Shown here: piece after piece, positions 17,192 through 25,669 of the stretch
Position numbering within the stretch: position 1 is the first letter of the stretch
How the letters are laid out: each line of letters starts with the position of its first letter
NCBI RefSeq assembly: GCF_002744755.1
Contig: NZ_KZ319287.1
Span: 186,001 to 250,000 of the forward strand
Direction: 5' to 3'
Length of the DNA stretch: 64,000 bases
Origin: Leeuwenhoekiella nanhaiensis
GTDB taxonomy: Bacteria; Bacteroidota; Bacteroidia; Flavobacteriales; Flavobacteriaceae
Made by a program: the position numbers and the translations under genes
The notes under the pieces: generated by a model
What the model was told of the DNA's origin: nothing
Seen by the model: the letters and a program-made list of their open reading frames with translations, nothing else
The model's database searches: none

Positions 17192-17917
17192 ATGAGAACA
17201 CTGGGACTGCTATTAACAATCGCCATCCTAATGCTGAGTTGCAATTCGGCTCAAAAACCCATGTCAAAAGGTACTAAAAACGTGCTGGTTTTTAAAAAAA
17301 CAAATGGTTTTAGACACGCATCCATCGAAACCGGAGTGGAGACGCTTCGCGAAATAGGTCGTGAAAACGTTTGGGCGGTACAGCATTCTGAAGACTCGTT
17401 GATTTTTACGCCTCAAAACCTGAAGAATTTTGACCTCGTGGTGTTTTTAAGCACCACCGGGGATATTCTGGGTGAGGAGCAGCAGGAAGCATTCAAAAAT
17501 TATATGGAAAATGGGGGTAAGTTTTTCGGAATTCATGCTGCAAGTGATACCGAATACGGCTGGCCATGGTATGGGGAATTTATTGGCGGGTATTTTATGA
17601 GCCATCCCAAAACCCAAAAGGCAACTGTGGTTAAAAAAGAAAAGCATCCAACGGTTGCGATGTTTCCGGAGCGTTTTGAGCGCACTGATGAATGGTACAA
17701 TTTTAAAAACTTAAGTCCTAATGTACACGTCACCCTCACGCTTGATGAGTCTTCTTATGAAGGTGGTGCAAACGGGGATTACCACCCCCACGCCTGGTTT
17801 CATAAAGTAGGTGAGGGGGAAATGTATTACACCGGAGGCGGTCATACGGAAGAGGCCTATGCTGAGCCGCTGTTTAGAAAACATCTTGAGGAGGTGATGA
17901 AGTGGTTGATGGAGTAG
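17192..17917 (+). CDS. ThuA-domain lipoprotein
   Basis: 241 residues. The N-terminus is a lipoprotein signal with lipobox LMLSC (Cys17). The rest is one ThuA domain, a glutamine-amidotransferase-like fold: KTNGFRHASIETG, FGIHAASDTEYGWPWYGEFIGGYF and the C-terminal GRGEMYYTGGGHTEE-like segment reading GEGEMYYTGGGHTEE. ThuA proteins are linked to sugar metabolism, and exported versions are common in Bacteroidota. The gene begins 11 bp after the AraC gene and may be cotranscribed. Confidence 0.85.
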   Translation: MRTLGLLLTIAILMLSCNSAQKPMSKGTKNVLVFKKTNGFRHASIETGVETLREIGRENVWAVQHSEDSLIFTPQNLKNFDLVVFLSTTGDILGEEQQEAFKNYMENGGKFFGIHAASDTEYGWPWYGEFIGGYFMSHPKTQKATVVKKEKHPTVAMFPERFERTDEWYNFKNLSPNVHVTLTLDESSYEGGANGDYHPHAWFHKVGEGEMYYTGGGHTEEAYAEPLFRKHLEEVMKWLME

Positions 17918-17945
17918 GAAACAAAGGCATTTGCAAAAATAGCAG

Positions 17946-17985
17946 TCCTCCAAACCTTCTTCCAAAGGAAGGGCTGGGGGGATGA
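17946..17985 (+). repeat. REP-like hairpin with G-rich tail
   Basis: CTTCC-AAA-GGAAG core extended on both sides, followed by GGGCTGGGGGGATG, with a partly complementary CCTCC at the left. It has the same hairpin-plus-tail plan as the elements around hemD but a different arm sequence. It lies in the 127-bp gap before a TA pair. Confidence 0.6.
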
Positions 17986-18044
17986 ATGTTATGACTTTTC
18001 TAAATAATAAAAGTGTAAATTTAATACTCCTAAATACCTAAGCT

Positions 18045-18263
18045 ATGGATCTGGATGTACGGAAATATAAATTTATAAAAGAGCTTTTAAGGGTCGAAAG
18101 TGATGATGTTATGGATAAGCTGGAACGTATTTTGGGTCAGGAGCGCGATTACGCAGAAGAACTTTCCCCAGAGAACAAGGCCGAATTAGACCGGCGTCTT
18201 AAAGCATACGAGAACAATCCACAAGACTTCTTAAATTGGGAAGAAGTCAAAAAGGACTGGTGA
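18045..18263 (+). CDS. Antitoxin, putative addiction module component family
   Basis: 72 residues, acidic and helical, ending in NWEEVKKDW. The C-terminal stretch from LSPENKAELDRRL matches the unstable antitoxin family (PF09720 type) that pairs with ParE/RelE toxins. The C-terminal part would wrap the toxin. The stop TGA overlaps the toxin ATG by one base (TGATG), typical of coupled TA genes. It resembles the antitoxin at 60983-61210. Confidence 0.82.
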   Translation: MDLDVRKYKFIKELLRVESDDVMDKLERILGQERDYAEELSPENKAELDRRLKAYENNPQDFLNWEEVKKDW

Positions 18264-18568
18264 TGAAATACCGGGTCATTTTACTTCCGAAAGTACTTGA
18301 AGATTTAAAGGAAGCTAAGAAATGGTATGCTACCATAAATCCCACATTAGCAAAAGATTTTAAAATACAGGTCAATAAGGAAATAGATTATATAGCTGAA
18401 TTTCCTGAACACTATCAACGTAGGTATAAGGAACTAAGACAATCTCTGGTCGCTCGCTTTCCATACTCCATTTTCTATTTAGTGCAAGATGACCAAAAGC
18501 AACTTGTTGTTTTCGCGGTTTTACATTTTCGGAGGAACCCGGAGTTGGCACGCAAACGAATAAAATAA
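18263..18568 (+). CDS. RelE/ParE-family toxin
   Basis: 101 residues when started at the ATG at 18263, which overlaps the antitoxin stop; a longer upstream start would run into the antitoxin. The sequence shows the ParE/RelE fold: helices with EAKKWYATINPTLAKDF, then the strands YRRRYKELRQ-like, FPYSIFYLV and VVFAVLHFRRNP. The family either cleaves mRNA on the ribosome or poisons gyrase; which applies here is unknown. Confidence 0.85.
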   Translation: MKYRVILLPKVLEDLKEAKKWYATINPTLAKDFKIQVNKEIDYIAEFPEHYQRRYKELRQSLVARFPYSIFYLVQDDQKQLVVFAVLHFRRNPELARKRIK

Positions 18569-18605
18569 ATTTTACCAATACCCTCCTACAAGAACCCTTA
18601 TCACT

Positions 18606-18640
18606 TTTGCTTCCCAAACAAACGATAAGTCGTAATTTTA
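18606..18640 (+). promoter_or_regulatory. Possible hemH promoter
   Basis: TTTG at 18606-18609 and TAATTTTA at 18633-18640 (one mismatch from TAnnTTTG) are 23 bp apart, and hemH starts 20 bp later. Confidence 0.4.
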
Positions 18641-18660
18641 GCACTTAAAAAAAGGAAACG

Positions 18661-19701
18661 ATGAAAAAAGGAGTACTTATGGTCAATCTGGGTTCGCCAG
18701 ATAGTACAGACCCTAAAGATGTGAAGAAATACCTGGGTGAATTTTTGATGGACGAGCGCGTGATTGATGTGCCACTTTGGGCACGAACACTTCTTGTAAA
18801 AGGCATCATCTTGAATACCCGTCCTAAAAAATCTGCTGAAGCCTATTCCAAAATCTGGTGGGACGAAGGTTCGCCGCTTATTGTTTTAAGTGAAATGCTT
18901 CAGGAAAAAGTCGCTGATAAGGTTGATGTTCCGGTAGAACTGGCGATGCGCTACGGAACGCCGTCTCTCAAAGAAGGATTACAAAAATTAGACGATCAGG
19001 GCGTTGATGAGGTGTTGATCATACCCTTGTATCCCCAGTTTGCCATGGCGACTACAGAAACTATTCTGGTTTTAGCCGAAGAATTGCGCAAGGAGCACTT
19101 TCCGCATATGCGTTTTTCAGATATTCCTGCCTTTTACAACAAGCCCGAATATATTGAGGTATTATCCCGAAGCATCAACGAGAAAATTGAGAATCTTGAT
19201 TATGAGATGCTGGTTTTCAGTTATCATGGGGTGCCTGAGCGCCACATTCGTAAGAGTGATGTGACTAAGAGCCATTGCAAGATAGACGGCAGCTGCTGCA
19301 AGACTGCATCAGCAGCGCATCAGTTTTGCTACCGCCATCAGTGTTACGAGACCACGCGGCAGGTGGCTGAAAAGCTAAACCTGAAAGAAGGCACCTATTT
19401 TACTTCCTTTCAATCCCGCTTGGGTTTTGATCCCTGGTTACAGCCCTATACAGACCGAACCATAGAGCGTTTTGGTAAGGAAGGCATTAAGAAAATGGCG
19501 ATTGTAACTCCGGCATTCGTTAGTGATTGCCTCGAGACTTTAGAAGAAATCGCGATGGAAGGCGAAGAAATTTTTCACGAAGTGGGCGGAAAGGAATTCA
19601 CCACCATTCCCTGCCTTAACGACCGCGACGACTGGGTGCACGTAGTAGCCACCTGGATTAACGATTGGGCACTGGTTGAAGCCTCAAAAGCTATAGCGTA
19701 A
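18661..19701 (+). CDS. hemH: Ferrochelatase with cysteine-rich insert
   Basis: 346 residues. Inserts Fe2+ into protoporphyrin IX to give protohaem. The active-site SYHGVPERH segment (near residue 195, catalytic His) and the C-terminal FVSDCLETLEEI segment are intact. Between them lies a Cys-rich stretch, SHCKIDGSCCKT then HQFCYRHQCYETT, with five cysteines that could bind an internal [2Fe-2S] cluster, as reported for some bacterial ferrochelatases. It is separated from the hemA operon by the regulator, ThuA and TA genes, and ends at a strong terminator. Confidence 0.97.
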   Translation: MKKGVLMVNLGSPDSTDPKDVKKYLGEFLMDERVIDVPLWARTLLVKGIILNTRPKKSAEAYSKIWWDEGSPLIVLSEMLQEKVADKVDVPVELAMRYGTPSLKEGLQKLDDQGVDEVLIIPLYPQFAMATTETILVLAEELRKEHFPHMRFSDIPAFYNKPEYIEVLSRSINEKIENLDYEMLVFSYHGVPERHIRKSDVTKSHCKIDGSCCKTASAAHQFCYRHQCYETTRQVAEKLNLKEGTYFTSFQSRLGFDPWLQPYTDRTIERFGKEGIKKMAIVTPAFVSDCLETLEEIAMEGEEIFHEVGGKEFTTIPCLNDRDDWVHVVATWINDWALVEASKAIA

Positions 19702-19705
19702 TTTC

Positions 19706-19733
19706 ATTCCCGCGAAGGCGGGAATCTTTTTTT
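19706..19733 (+). terminator. Rho-independent terminator after hemH
   Basis: 8-bp stem ATTCCCGC/GCGGGAAT with a GAAG loop and a run of eight T, starting 5 bp after the hemH stop. Confidence 0.88.
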
Positions 19734-19748
19734 AATACAGCACAAAAA

Positions 19749-21101
19749 TTGCTCAAACCCAATAAATCTGAAGCCTTAGGAAGCGAACCCATCGCCGGCC
19801 TGTTGATCAAGCAGGCGGTTCCCGCGTCAATCGGGATTCTGGTGATGTCGCTTAATATTCTGGTTGATACCATTTTTGTGGGCAACTGGATCGGCAGTAT
19901 CGCCATCGCGGCGATCAATGTGGTGCTTCCGGTTTCCTTTTTTATCGCGGCTTTGGGGATGGCAATCGGGATTGGCGGTTCTTCGATTATTTCGCGGGCT
20001 TTAGGAGCCAACGATTCGGGCAAAGCCCTTAAAACCTTTGGCAATCAAATCACGATTACCCTGTTGCTTACAGTAAGTATGGTAGTCCTGGGTCTGGTCT
20101 TTATCAACGATCTCATTCCGGCTTTTGGCGGAAAAGGCGACATTTTTGAACCGGCTAAAATCTATTATCGTATCGTCTTGTACGGCGTGCCCGTATTGGC
20201 TTTATCGATGATGGGAAACAATGTCATTAGGGCCGAAGGCAAGCCTAAATTTGCCATGATCGCGATGATCATTCCGTCGGTGGGGAATTTAATTTTAGAC
20301 TATATTCTTATCAATTTGCTCGATATGGGGATGGAAGGTGCCGCCTGGGCAACCACAGCCTCCTACATTTGCTGTTTCTTTTATATTTTCTGGTATTTTT
20401 TAAGCGACAACTCTGAGTTAAAAATAGACATCAGTCATTTTGGTCTCGACTGGCCCATTCTCAAAGAAATGTCTGCACTGGGCTTCGTTACGCTGGCCAG
20501 ACAGGCGGTGGTGAGTGTGACCTATTTGTTGATGAATAACATCTTGTTTGATCTTGGAGGCGAGGCCTCGGTCACCGTTTATGGTATTATAGGCCGAATG
20601 CTCATGTTTGCCTTGTTCCCGGTTTTGGGAGTAACTCAGGGTTTTCTGCCCATTGCAGGATACAATTACGGCGCAAATAATTATTCCCGCGTTCGCGAAA
20701 GCATTAAGCTGGCCATCACCTATGCGTGTGGGGTTGCCTTGCTGATTTTTATACTCATTATGGCCTTTCCGGAAGCTATTGTTTCCGTATTTACTCAGGA
20801 TGAAGCGGTTCTAAAAGATACGCCAAACGCCATGCGCTGGGTGTTTGCTGCTGTTCCCATTATTGGGATTCAGTTAATAGGTTCGGCGTATTATCAGGCG
20901 ATTGGTAAGGCGGTTCCGGCATTGCTACTAACGCTCACCAGACAAGGCTTTTTCTTTATTTCGTTGGTGCTTATTTTACCGAACTATTTTGGAGAAATCG
21001 GTGTGTGGATTTCTTTTCCTATTGCAGATACCCTTTCTACCGTGGTAACAGCTTATTTCCTTTGGCGTGAAACCCGTCAGAATCTGGAAACCGAAACTTA
21101 A
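19749..21101 (+). CDS. MATE-family efflux transporter
   Basis: 450 residues with about twelve transmembrane helices in the two-bundle MatE layout; LLIKQAVPASIGILVMSLN near residue 20 and the second-half repeat LARQAVVSVTYLLMNN are typical. It is expected to export cationic compounds in exchange for Na+ or H+. No ATG lies at the right place; the reading frame opens at a TTG (19749), 16 bp after the terminator of hemH, so expression probably needs its own promoter or read-through. Confidence 0.9.
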   Translation: MLKPNKSEALGSEPIAGLLIKQAVPASIGILVMSLNILVDTIFVGNWIGSIAIAAINVVLPVSFFIAALGMAIGIGGSSIISRALGANDSGKALKTFGNQITITLLLTVSMVVLGLVFINDLIPAFGGKGDIFEPAKIYYRIVLYGVPVLALSMMGNNVIRAEGKPKFAMIAMIIPSVGNLILDYILINLLDMGMEGAAWATTASYICCFFYIFWYFLSDNSELKIDISHFGLDWPILKEMSALGFVTLARQAVVSVTYLLMNNILFDLGGEASVTVYGIIGRMLMFALFPVLGVTQGFLPIAGYNYGANNYSRVRESIKLAITYACGVALLIFILIMAFPEAIVSVFTQDEAVLKDTPNAMRWVFAAVPIIGIQLIGSAYYQAIGKAVPALLLTLTRQGFFFISLVLILPNYFGEIGVWISFPIADTLSTVVTAYFLWRETRQNLETET

Positions 21102-21149
21102 GAGCAGAAATGCTTATCTTAGTTTGCTACTAACTAAGTTTTTTCGATC

Positions 21150-24100
21150 ATGCACAACTTTTTACGCGGCGTTGTTTGCGCGCTGGTTTTTCTTTCTACT
21201 TTTTCGTTTCAGGCTCAGGATGTTGATGAGTCTTTATATTCCGCTTTAGAATACCGTCTTATCGGTCCGTTTCGAGGTGGCCGAAGTGCCGCAGTTACAG
21301 GCGTTCCCGGCAAGCCCAATCTTTTTTACTTTGGCGCTACCGGGGGCGGGGTTTGGCGTACCAAAGACGGCGGGCGCTCCTGGGAAAATATCTCTGATGG
21401 CTATTTTGGCGGAAGTATCGGCTCTGTTGCCGTAGCGCCCAGCGATCACAATATTATCTATGTGGGCGGGGGCGAAAATACGCTGCGCGGAAATGTTTCT
21501 TCCGGTTACGGAATGTGGAAAACTACAGACGCCGGTAAAACCTGGGAGCAGGCCGGCTTGCCCAAAAGTAGACACATTTCAAAAATCGTGATTCATCCCG
21601 ATAATCCCGATGTGGTTTATGCGGCGGTTTTGGGAGATATCTATAAGCCGACACAAGAACGCGGAGTTTATAAATCTACAGACGGCGGTAAAAGCTGGAA
21701 TAAAGTGCTGTTTGCTACCGAAGATGCCGGTGCGGTTGACCTTACGTTTGACCCGAATAATTCACGGGTTTTGTATGCGTCTACCTGGCACAGCCGAAGA
21801 ACTCCCTATAGTTTTATAAGCGGAGGTACGGGTTCAGCCTTGTGGAAAAGTACCGACAGCGGAGCTACCTGGAAGGAGATATCTAAAAATGAAGGTTTCC
21901 CTCAGGATACCCTGGGAATTATCGGCGTGGCCGTTTCGCCTGTAAATTCAGAGCGTGTTTTTGCAATGGTCGAAAATAAAGATAAGGGCGGCCTGTACCG
22001 AAGCGAAGACGCGGGTGCCACCTGGAAACTCATTAACGACGACCGAAACTTACGTCAACGTGCCTGGTACTACACCAAAGTTTATGCAGATACTGAAGAC
22101 GAAGATGTGGTTTACGTACTTAACGTAAGCTATCACAAGAGTACTGACGGCGGTAAAACTTTTGAAAGTAACAATGCTCCCCATGGCGATCATCACGATT
22201 TGTGGATTGCGCCGGAAGATCCTATGCGTATGATAATGGGTGACGATGGTGGCGCGCAGGTAACCTACGATGGTGGTGAGACCTGGAGCACCTATCACAA
22301 CCAGCCTACCGCCCAGTTTTACCGGGTGACTACAGACAACCAGTTTCCGTATCGTATTTATGCTGCCCAGCAGGATAACTCTACCGTACGCATCCCGCAC
22401 CGTACAGACGGGTATAGCATTACTGAAGAAGACTGGGAAAGCACCGCAGGTGGCGAGAGCGCCCACATCGCAGTAGATCCTGAGAATCCCGATATTGTGT
22501 ATGGTGGAAGCTACGACGGCTTTTTGACCCGTGTCAATCACGAGAATAACAGCGTACGTTCCGTTTCGGTATGGCCAGATAATCCTATGGGTCACGGTGC
22601 CGAGGATATGAAATACCGCTTTCAGTGGAATTTTCCCATTATGTTTTCCCGCCATAATCCTGATGTGCTCTACACCTTCAGCAATCACGTGCATAAGACT
22701 ACCAATGAAGGCCAAAGCTGGGAAGTAATCAGCCCCGATTTAACTACAGACGATAAGTCAAAGCAAAAATCTTCGGGCGGACCCATCACACAGGATAACA
22801 CTTCCGTGGAATATTATTGTACCATTTTCGCAGCAAATGAAAGTCCGCTTAAAGAAGGACTGTTGTGGACGGGTAGTGATGACGGCCTCGTGTACGTCAC
22901 CCGTGACGGAGGCGAAAACTGGGAGAATGTAACACCCAAAGGAATGCCCGAGTGGATGATGATCAACAGCATTCAGCCTTCGTATTTTGACGAAGGTACC
23001 TGCTACATTGCGGGTACCAAATACAAATCGGGTGACTTCGCGCCCTATTTATACAAGACTACCGATTACGGCAAAAGCTGGAAAAAAATCACAAACGGCA
23101 TCGAGCCTGAGCATTTTACCCGCGTGGTACGCGAAGATCCCGCTCAGGAAGGTCTGTTGTACGCCGGTACCGAAACCGGAATGTACATTTCCTTTGATGC
23201 GGGAGCCAACTGGAAGCCTTTTCAGCTCAATCTGCCTATCGTTCCGGTTACCGATCTGGCACTTAAAAACAACAACCTGATCGTTGCCACACAAGGGCGC
23301 AGCTTATACATCATTGATGATCTGAGCGTACTGCACCAGCTGGATGGAAACACCAAAACCGGCGCGGTTAAACTATTTAAGCCAAAAGACACCTATCGCA
23401 TGGATGGCGGCAGTCGTAAGTCCAATTCAGCAGGCACCAATCATCCTTCCGGCGTGATGACCTATTTCTATTTACCCGAATACGACGCGGAAAAAGACAG
23501 TGTTGCGCTGACGTATTTTGATGCGAAAAACGATACGATTAAGTCGTACAGTACCAAAGGGGAAAAGGACAAACTGGAGGTTAAAGCAGGAGGAAACCAG
23601 TTTAATTGGGATATGACCTATGAAGGAGCAGAACGCCTACCCGGAATGATTTTATGGTGGGCCAGTACCGAAGGACCTAAGCAGATACCCGGCACCTACA
23701 CCGTAAAACTGAATGTAAACGGAACGGATTACGCACAACCTTATACCGTTGTGGCCGATCCGCGTTCGGAAGCGTCTCAGGCCGATATGCAGGCGCAATT
23801 CGACTTTATAAATGATGTAAACAAAACCGTTGACCGCGCACACAAGAGTATTAAGAAAATACGCAACATCACCGGCCAGTTGAGCGCTTTTGAAAAGCAA
23901 TACAAAGACAACCCGGCGACCAAAGAACTGCGCGAAAAGTCTAAAACGCTTCGGGAGAATTTAGAAGAAATCGAAAAAGCCCTGTATCAAACCAAAAACC
24001 GAAGCGGTCAGGATCCACTAAACTTTCCAATCCGTTTGACCAATAAGCTGGCGCATTTAAATTCGCTTGTGGGTATGGGTAATTTCGCGCCAACCGATCA

Positions 24101-24245
24101 GGATATCGCGGTCAAAAACGAACTGACCAAACAGGTAAATGCTGAGCTTACTAAGTTTGACCAACTCGTAAGCGATGAGGTTGCTGCGTTTAATAAGGCT
24201 TTTAACGCGATGCAATTGAATTATTTATTTGTTGAAGAGGAATAA
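21150..24245 (+). CDS. Secreted VPS10/sortilin-type BNR-repeat protein
   Basis: 1031 residues with a signal peptide (1-23, ending SFQAQ). About ten BNR/Asp-box repeats of the form S-T-D-x-G-x-T-W occur between residues 60 and 700 (for example KDGGRSWENI, TDAGKTWEQA, STDSGATWKE), giving a seven- or ten-bladed propeller related to VPS10/sortilin and xyloglucanase propellers. The last 250 residues hold a beta sandwich and a helical tail. Such proteins are often named glycosyl hydrolases in Bacteroidota, but catalytic activity is not shown. No T9SS domain is visible, so a periplasmic site is likely. Confidence 0.87.
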   Translation: MHNFLRGVVCALVFLSTFSFQAQDVDESLYSALEYRLIGPFRGGRSAAVTGVPGKPNLFYFGATGGGVWRTKDGGRSWENISDGYFGGSIGSVAVAPSDHNIIYVGGGENTLRGNVSSGYGMWKTTDAGKTWEQAGLPKSRHISKIVIHPDNPDVVYAAVLGDIYKPTQERGVYKSTDGGKSWNKVLFATEDAGAVDLTFDPNNSRVLYASTWHSRRTPYSFISGGTGSALWKSTDSGATWKEISKNEGFPQDTLGIIGVAVSPVNSERVFAMVENKDKGGLYRSEDAGATWKLINDDRNLRQRAWYYTKVYADTEDEDVVYVLNVSYHKSTDGGKTFESNNAPHGDHHDLWIAPEDPMRMIMGDDGGAQVTYDGGETWSTYHNQPTAQFYRVTTDNQFPYRIYAAQQDNSTVRIPHRTDGYSITEEDWESTAGGESAHIAVDPENPDIVYGGSYDGFLTRVNHENNSVRSVSVWPDNPMGHGAEDMKYRFQWNFPIMFSRHNPDVLYTFSNHVHKTTNEGQSWEVISPDLTTDDKSKQKSSGGPITQDNTSVEYYCTIFAANESPLKEGLLWTGSDDGLVYVTRDGGENWENVTPKGMPEWMMINSIQPSYFDEGTCYIAGTKYKSGDFAPYLYKTTDYGKSWKKITNGIEPEHFTRVVREDPAQEGLLYAGTETGMYISFDAGANWKPFQLNLPIVPVTDLALKNNNLIVATQGRSLYIIDDLSVLHQLDGNTKTGAVKLFKPKDTYRMDGGSRKSNSAGTNHPSGVMTYFYLPEYDAEKDSVALTYFDAKNDTIKSYSTKGEKDKLEVKAGGNQFNWDMTYEGAERLPGMILWWASTEGPKQIPGTYTVKLNVNGTDYAQPYTVVADPRSEASQADMQAQFDFINDVNKTVDRAHKSIKKIRNITGQLSAFEKQYKDNPATKELREKSKTLRENLEEIEKALYQTKNRSGQDPLNFPIRLTNKLAHLNSLVGMGNFAPTDQDIAVKNELTKQVNAELTKFDQLVSDEVAAFNKAFNAMQLNYLFVEEE

Positions 24246-24269
24246 ATAATAAGAACTTAACAAACTAAA

Positions 24270-24296
24270 AACTCCCGAATTCATCGGGAGTTTTTT
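24270..24296. terminator. Bidirectional terminator
   Basis: ACTCCCGA/TCGGGAGT stem flanked by A-run and T-run (AAAAACTC ... GAGTTTTTT). It serves the BNR-protein gene on the plus strand and the convergent TA operon on the minus strand. Confidence 0.9.
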
Positions 24297-24304
24297 AGTT
24301 TTAT

Positions 24305-24637
24305 CTAAGCGACTTCAAATTCAACATCGTTCATTTCTACACGAAATCGAACGTTTGCCTCAAGTGCCTGAAAGACTTTTAAAATGGTCTCGACCGTAAC
24401 ATTTTTAGTGTTACGTTCCAGCTTAGAGATTTGAGATTTTTGAACCCCAATTAATTTTCCAAGTTCTTCCTGAGTTAAATTCCGTTCTTTGCGAACAGAT
24501 TTAATCGTATCTCCCAGTATTTCCATTCGCAGATCAAACTCATAAGTGTCACGTTCCGGAGTGCCTACTTTTCCCAGATCCTGATCTTTCATTTGGTCAA
24601 GGGTCATCATCTTCATTTTTCTATTTTTTGCTGCCAT
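24305..24637 (-). CDS. XRE-family antitoxin (HigA-like)
   Basis: 110 residues. A standard Cro/C1 helix-turn-helix lies at about 50-100 (RKERNLTQEELGKLIGVQKSQISKLE-type segment). It follows the toxin gene by 5 bp, the toxin-first order of higBA and similar systems. It would neutralise the toxin and repress the operon. Confidence 0.87.
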   Translation of the reverse strand: MAAKNRKMKMMTLDQMKDQDLGKVGTPERDTYEFDLRMEILGDTIKSVRKERNLTQEELGKLIGVQKSQISKLERNTKNVTVETILKVFQALEANVRFRVEMNDVEFEVA

Positions 24638-24642
24638 GATTC

Positions 24643-24981
24643 TTAGTTTTTTTGATTAAAGTATTCAGCCTTAATTTTTAAGGCTTTCTCAATCTCCGTT
24701 TTTGGAACTTTACTCACCTTTTTAATTATTCCGTGGGTCGATAGAACCAGCGTATCTGTTTTATCGGTTTTATCCCAGAAAGCGAATAACCGGTATTGTA
24801 TTCCTTGGTAAAGTGTCCTAAATTCCCAAATATCATCTGTAAGCTTTTTGAAAAGCTTCGGGTCTCGTTCAAATCTCGCTTTATCCAAATTGTAATAGAT
24901 TTTCTTTTTAGACTTTGCGTCTAGTTTTGACATAAAATCTATGGCCTGTTCAAGAAAAATAATTTCAAATTTAGGTTTCAC
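24643..24981 (-). CDS. HigB-like toxin (phage Gp49/RelE fold)
   Basis: 112 residues with a GTG start at 24981-24979. The middle part DDIWEFRTLYQGIQYRLFAFW is the hallmark of Gp49/HigB-like toxins, where the Arg and aromatic residues serve ribosome-dependent mRNA cleavage. LVLSTHGIIKKVSKVPKTEIEKA at the end is also typical. It forms a toxin-first operon with the XRE antitoxin. Confidence 0.87.
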   Translation of the reverse strand: MKPKFEIIFLEQAIDFMSKLDAKSKKKIYYNLDKARFERDPKLFKKLTDDIWEFRTLYQGIQYRLFAFWDKTDKTDTLVLSTHGIIKKVSKVPKTEIEKALKIKAEYFNQKN

Positions 24982-24999
24982 AAAAGCAGATTATAAATG

Positions 25000-25007
25000 C
25001 AAATATA
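25000..25007 (-). promoter_or_regulatory. -7 box for the higBA-like operon
   Basis: Minus strand TATATTTG is a perfect TAnnTTTG box, 18 bp upstream of the toxin GTG. Confidence 0.5.
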
Positions 25008-25076
25008 GTAACAAAGTTGATTTATATGGAAACTTTTGAAATTTTACTTAATGTATCAGTAACCGGCAATTAGCTT

Positions 25077-25084
25077 TACCTTTG
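25077..25084 (+). promoter_or_regulatory. -7 box directly before hemJ
   Basis: TACCTTTG, a perfect -7 consensus, ends 4 bp before the hemJ ATG at 25089, so transcription would begin at or next to the start codon (leaderless or nearly so). Confidence 0.5.
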
Positions 25085-25088
25085 CCTT

Positions 25089-25640
25089 ATGGAAGCCTAT
25101 TACCTCTATTTTAAATCCCTGCACCTCATTTTTGTCGTGACCTGGTTTGCGGGGCTGTTCTATATGCCGCGTTTGTTTATGTACCAGATTGAAGCTTCCG
25201 AAAAACCGGAGCCCGATCGCAGTATTTTAGGAAAACAGCTCGCACTGATGGCCAAGCGCCTTTGGAAAATCATCACCTGGCCTTCGATGATTCTGGCAAG
25301 TGTATTTGCGTTTATAATGCTGCACATTCAGCCGGGTTGGCTTAACGCCCCGTGGATGCAGATCAAACTGGGGTTTGTGGTGTTGTTGTATGTGTATCAC
25401 TTTAGAAATCATCAGATTTTTAAGCAACTACAGGCGGGCAACTTCAAGTATACGACTCGGTTTATGCGTATTTGGAATGAAGCACCCACGCTCATCCTCT
25501 TTGCCGTCATTTTTTTGGTCATTACTAAAAGTGCAACCAACTGGATCTGGGGACTGGCCGGTTTAATCGTGCTTGCTATCCTCCTGATGTTGGGCATAAA
25601 ACTCTATAAAAGCATTCGCGAAAAAAATCCGGAAGCCTAA
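25089..25640 (+). CDS. hemJ: Protoporphyrinogen IX oxidase, HemJ type
   Basis: 183 residues with four to five transmembrane helices. The conserved His in SLHLIFVVTWFAGLFYMPRLF and the conserved Lys in MAKRLWKIITWPSM are the family marks of HemJ. It converts protoporphyrinogen IX to protoporphyrin IX in the inner membrane, the step between HemF and HemH, and no HemG or HemY is seen here. That it lies in the same neighbourhood as seven other haem genes supports the call over a generic CopD-like annotation. A long C-terminal helix follows the TIWGLAGL-like segment. Confidence 0.9.
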   Translation: MEAYYLYFKSLHLIFVVTWFAGLFYMPRLFMYQIEASEKPEPDRSILGKQLALMAKRLWKIITWPSMILASVFAFIMLHIQPGWLNAPWMQIKLGFVVLLYVYHFRNHQIFKQLQAGNFKYTTRFMRIWNEAPTLILFAVIFLVITKSATNWIWGLAGLIVLAILLMLGIKLYKSIREKNPEA

Positions 25641-25669
25641 CGGCGCGGTTTTTGATTAGCTTTAAAGTC

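Noticed and set aside
22050-22715. Minus-strand frame (221 codons)
   Set aside because: Antisense to the BNR-repeat protein; no known motif.
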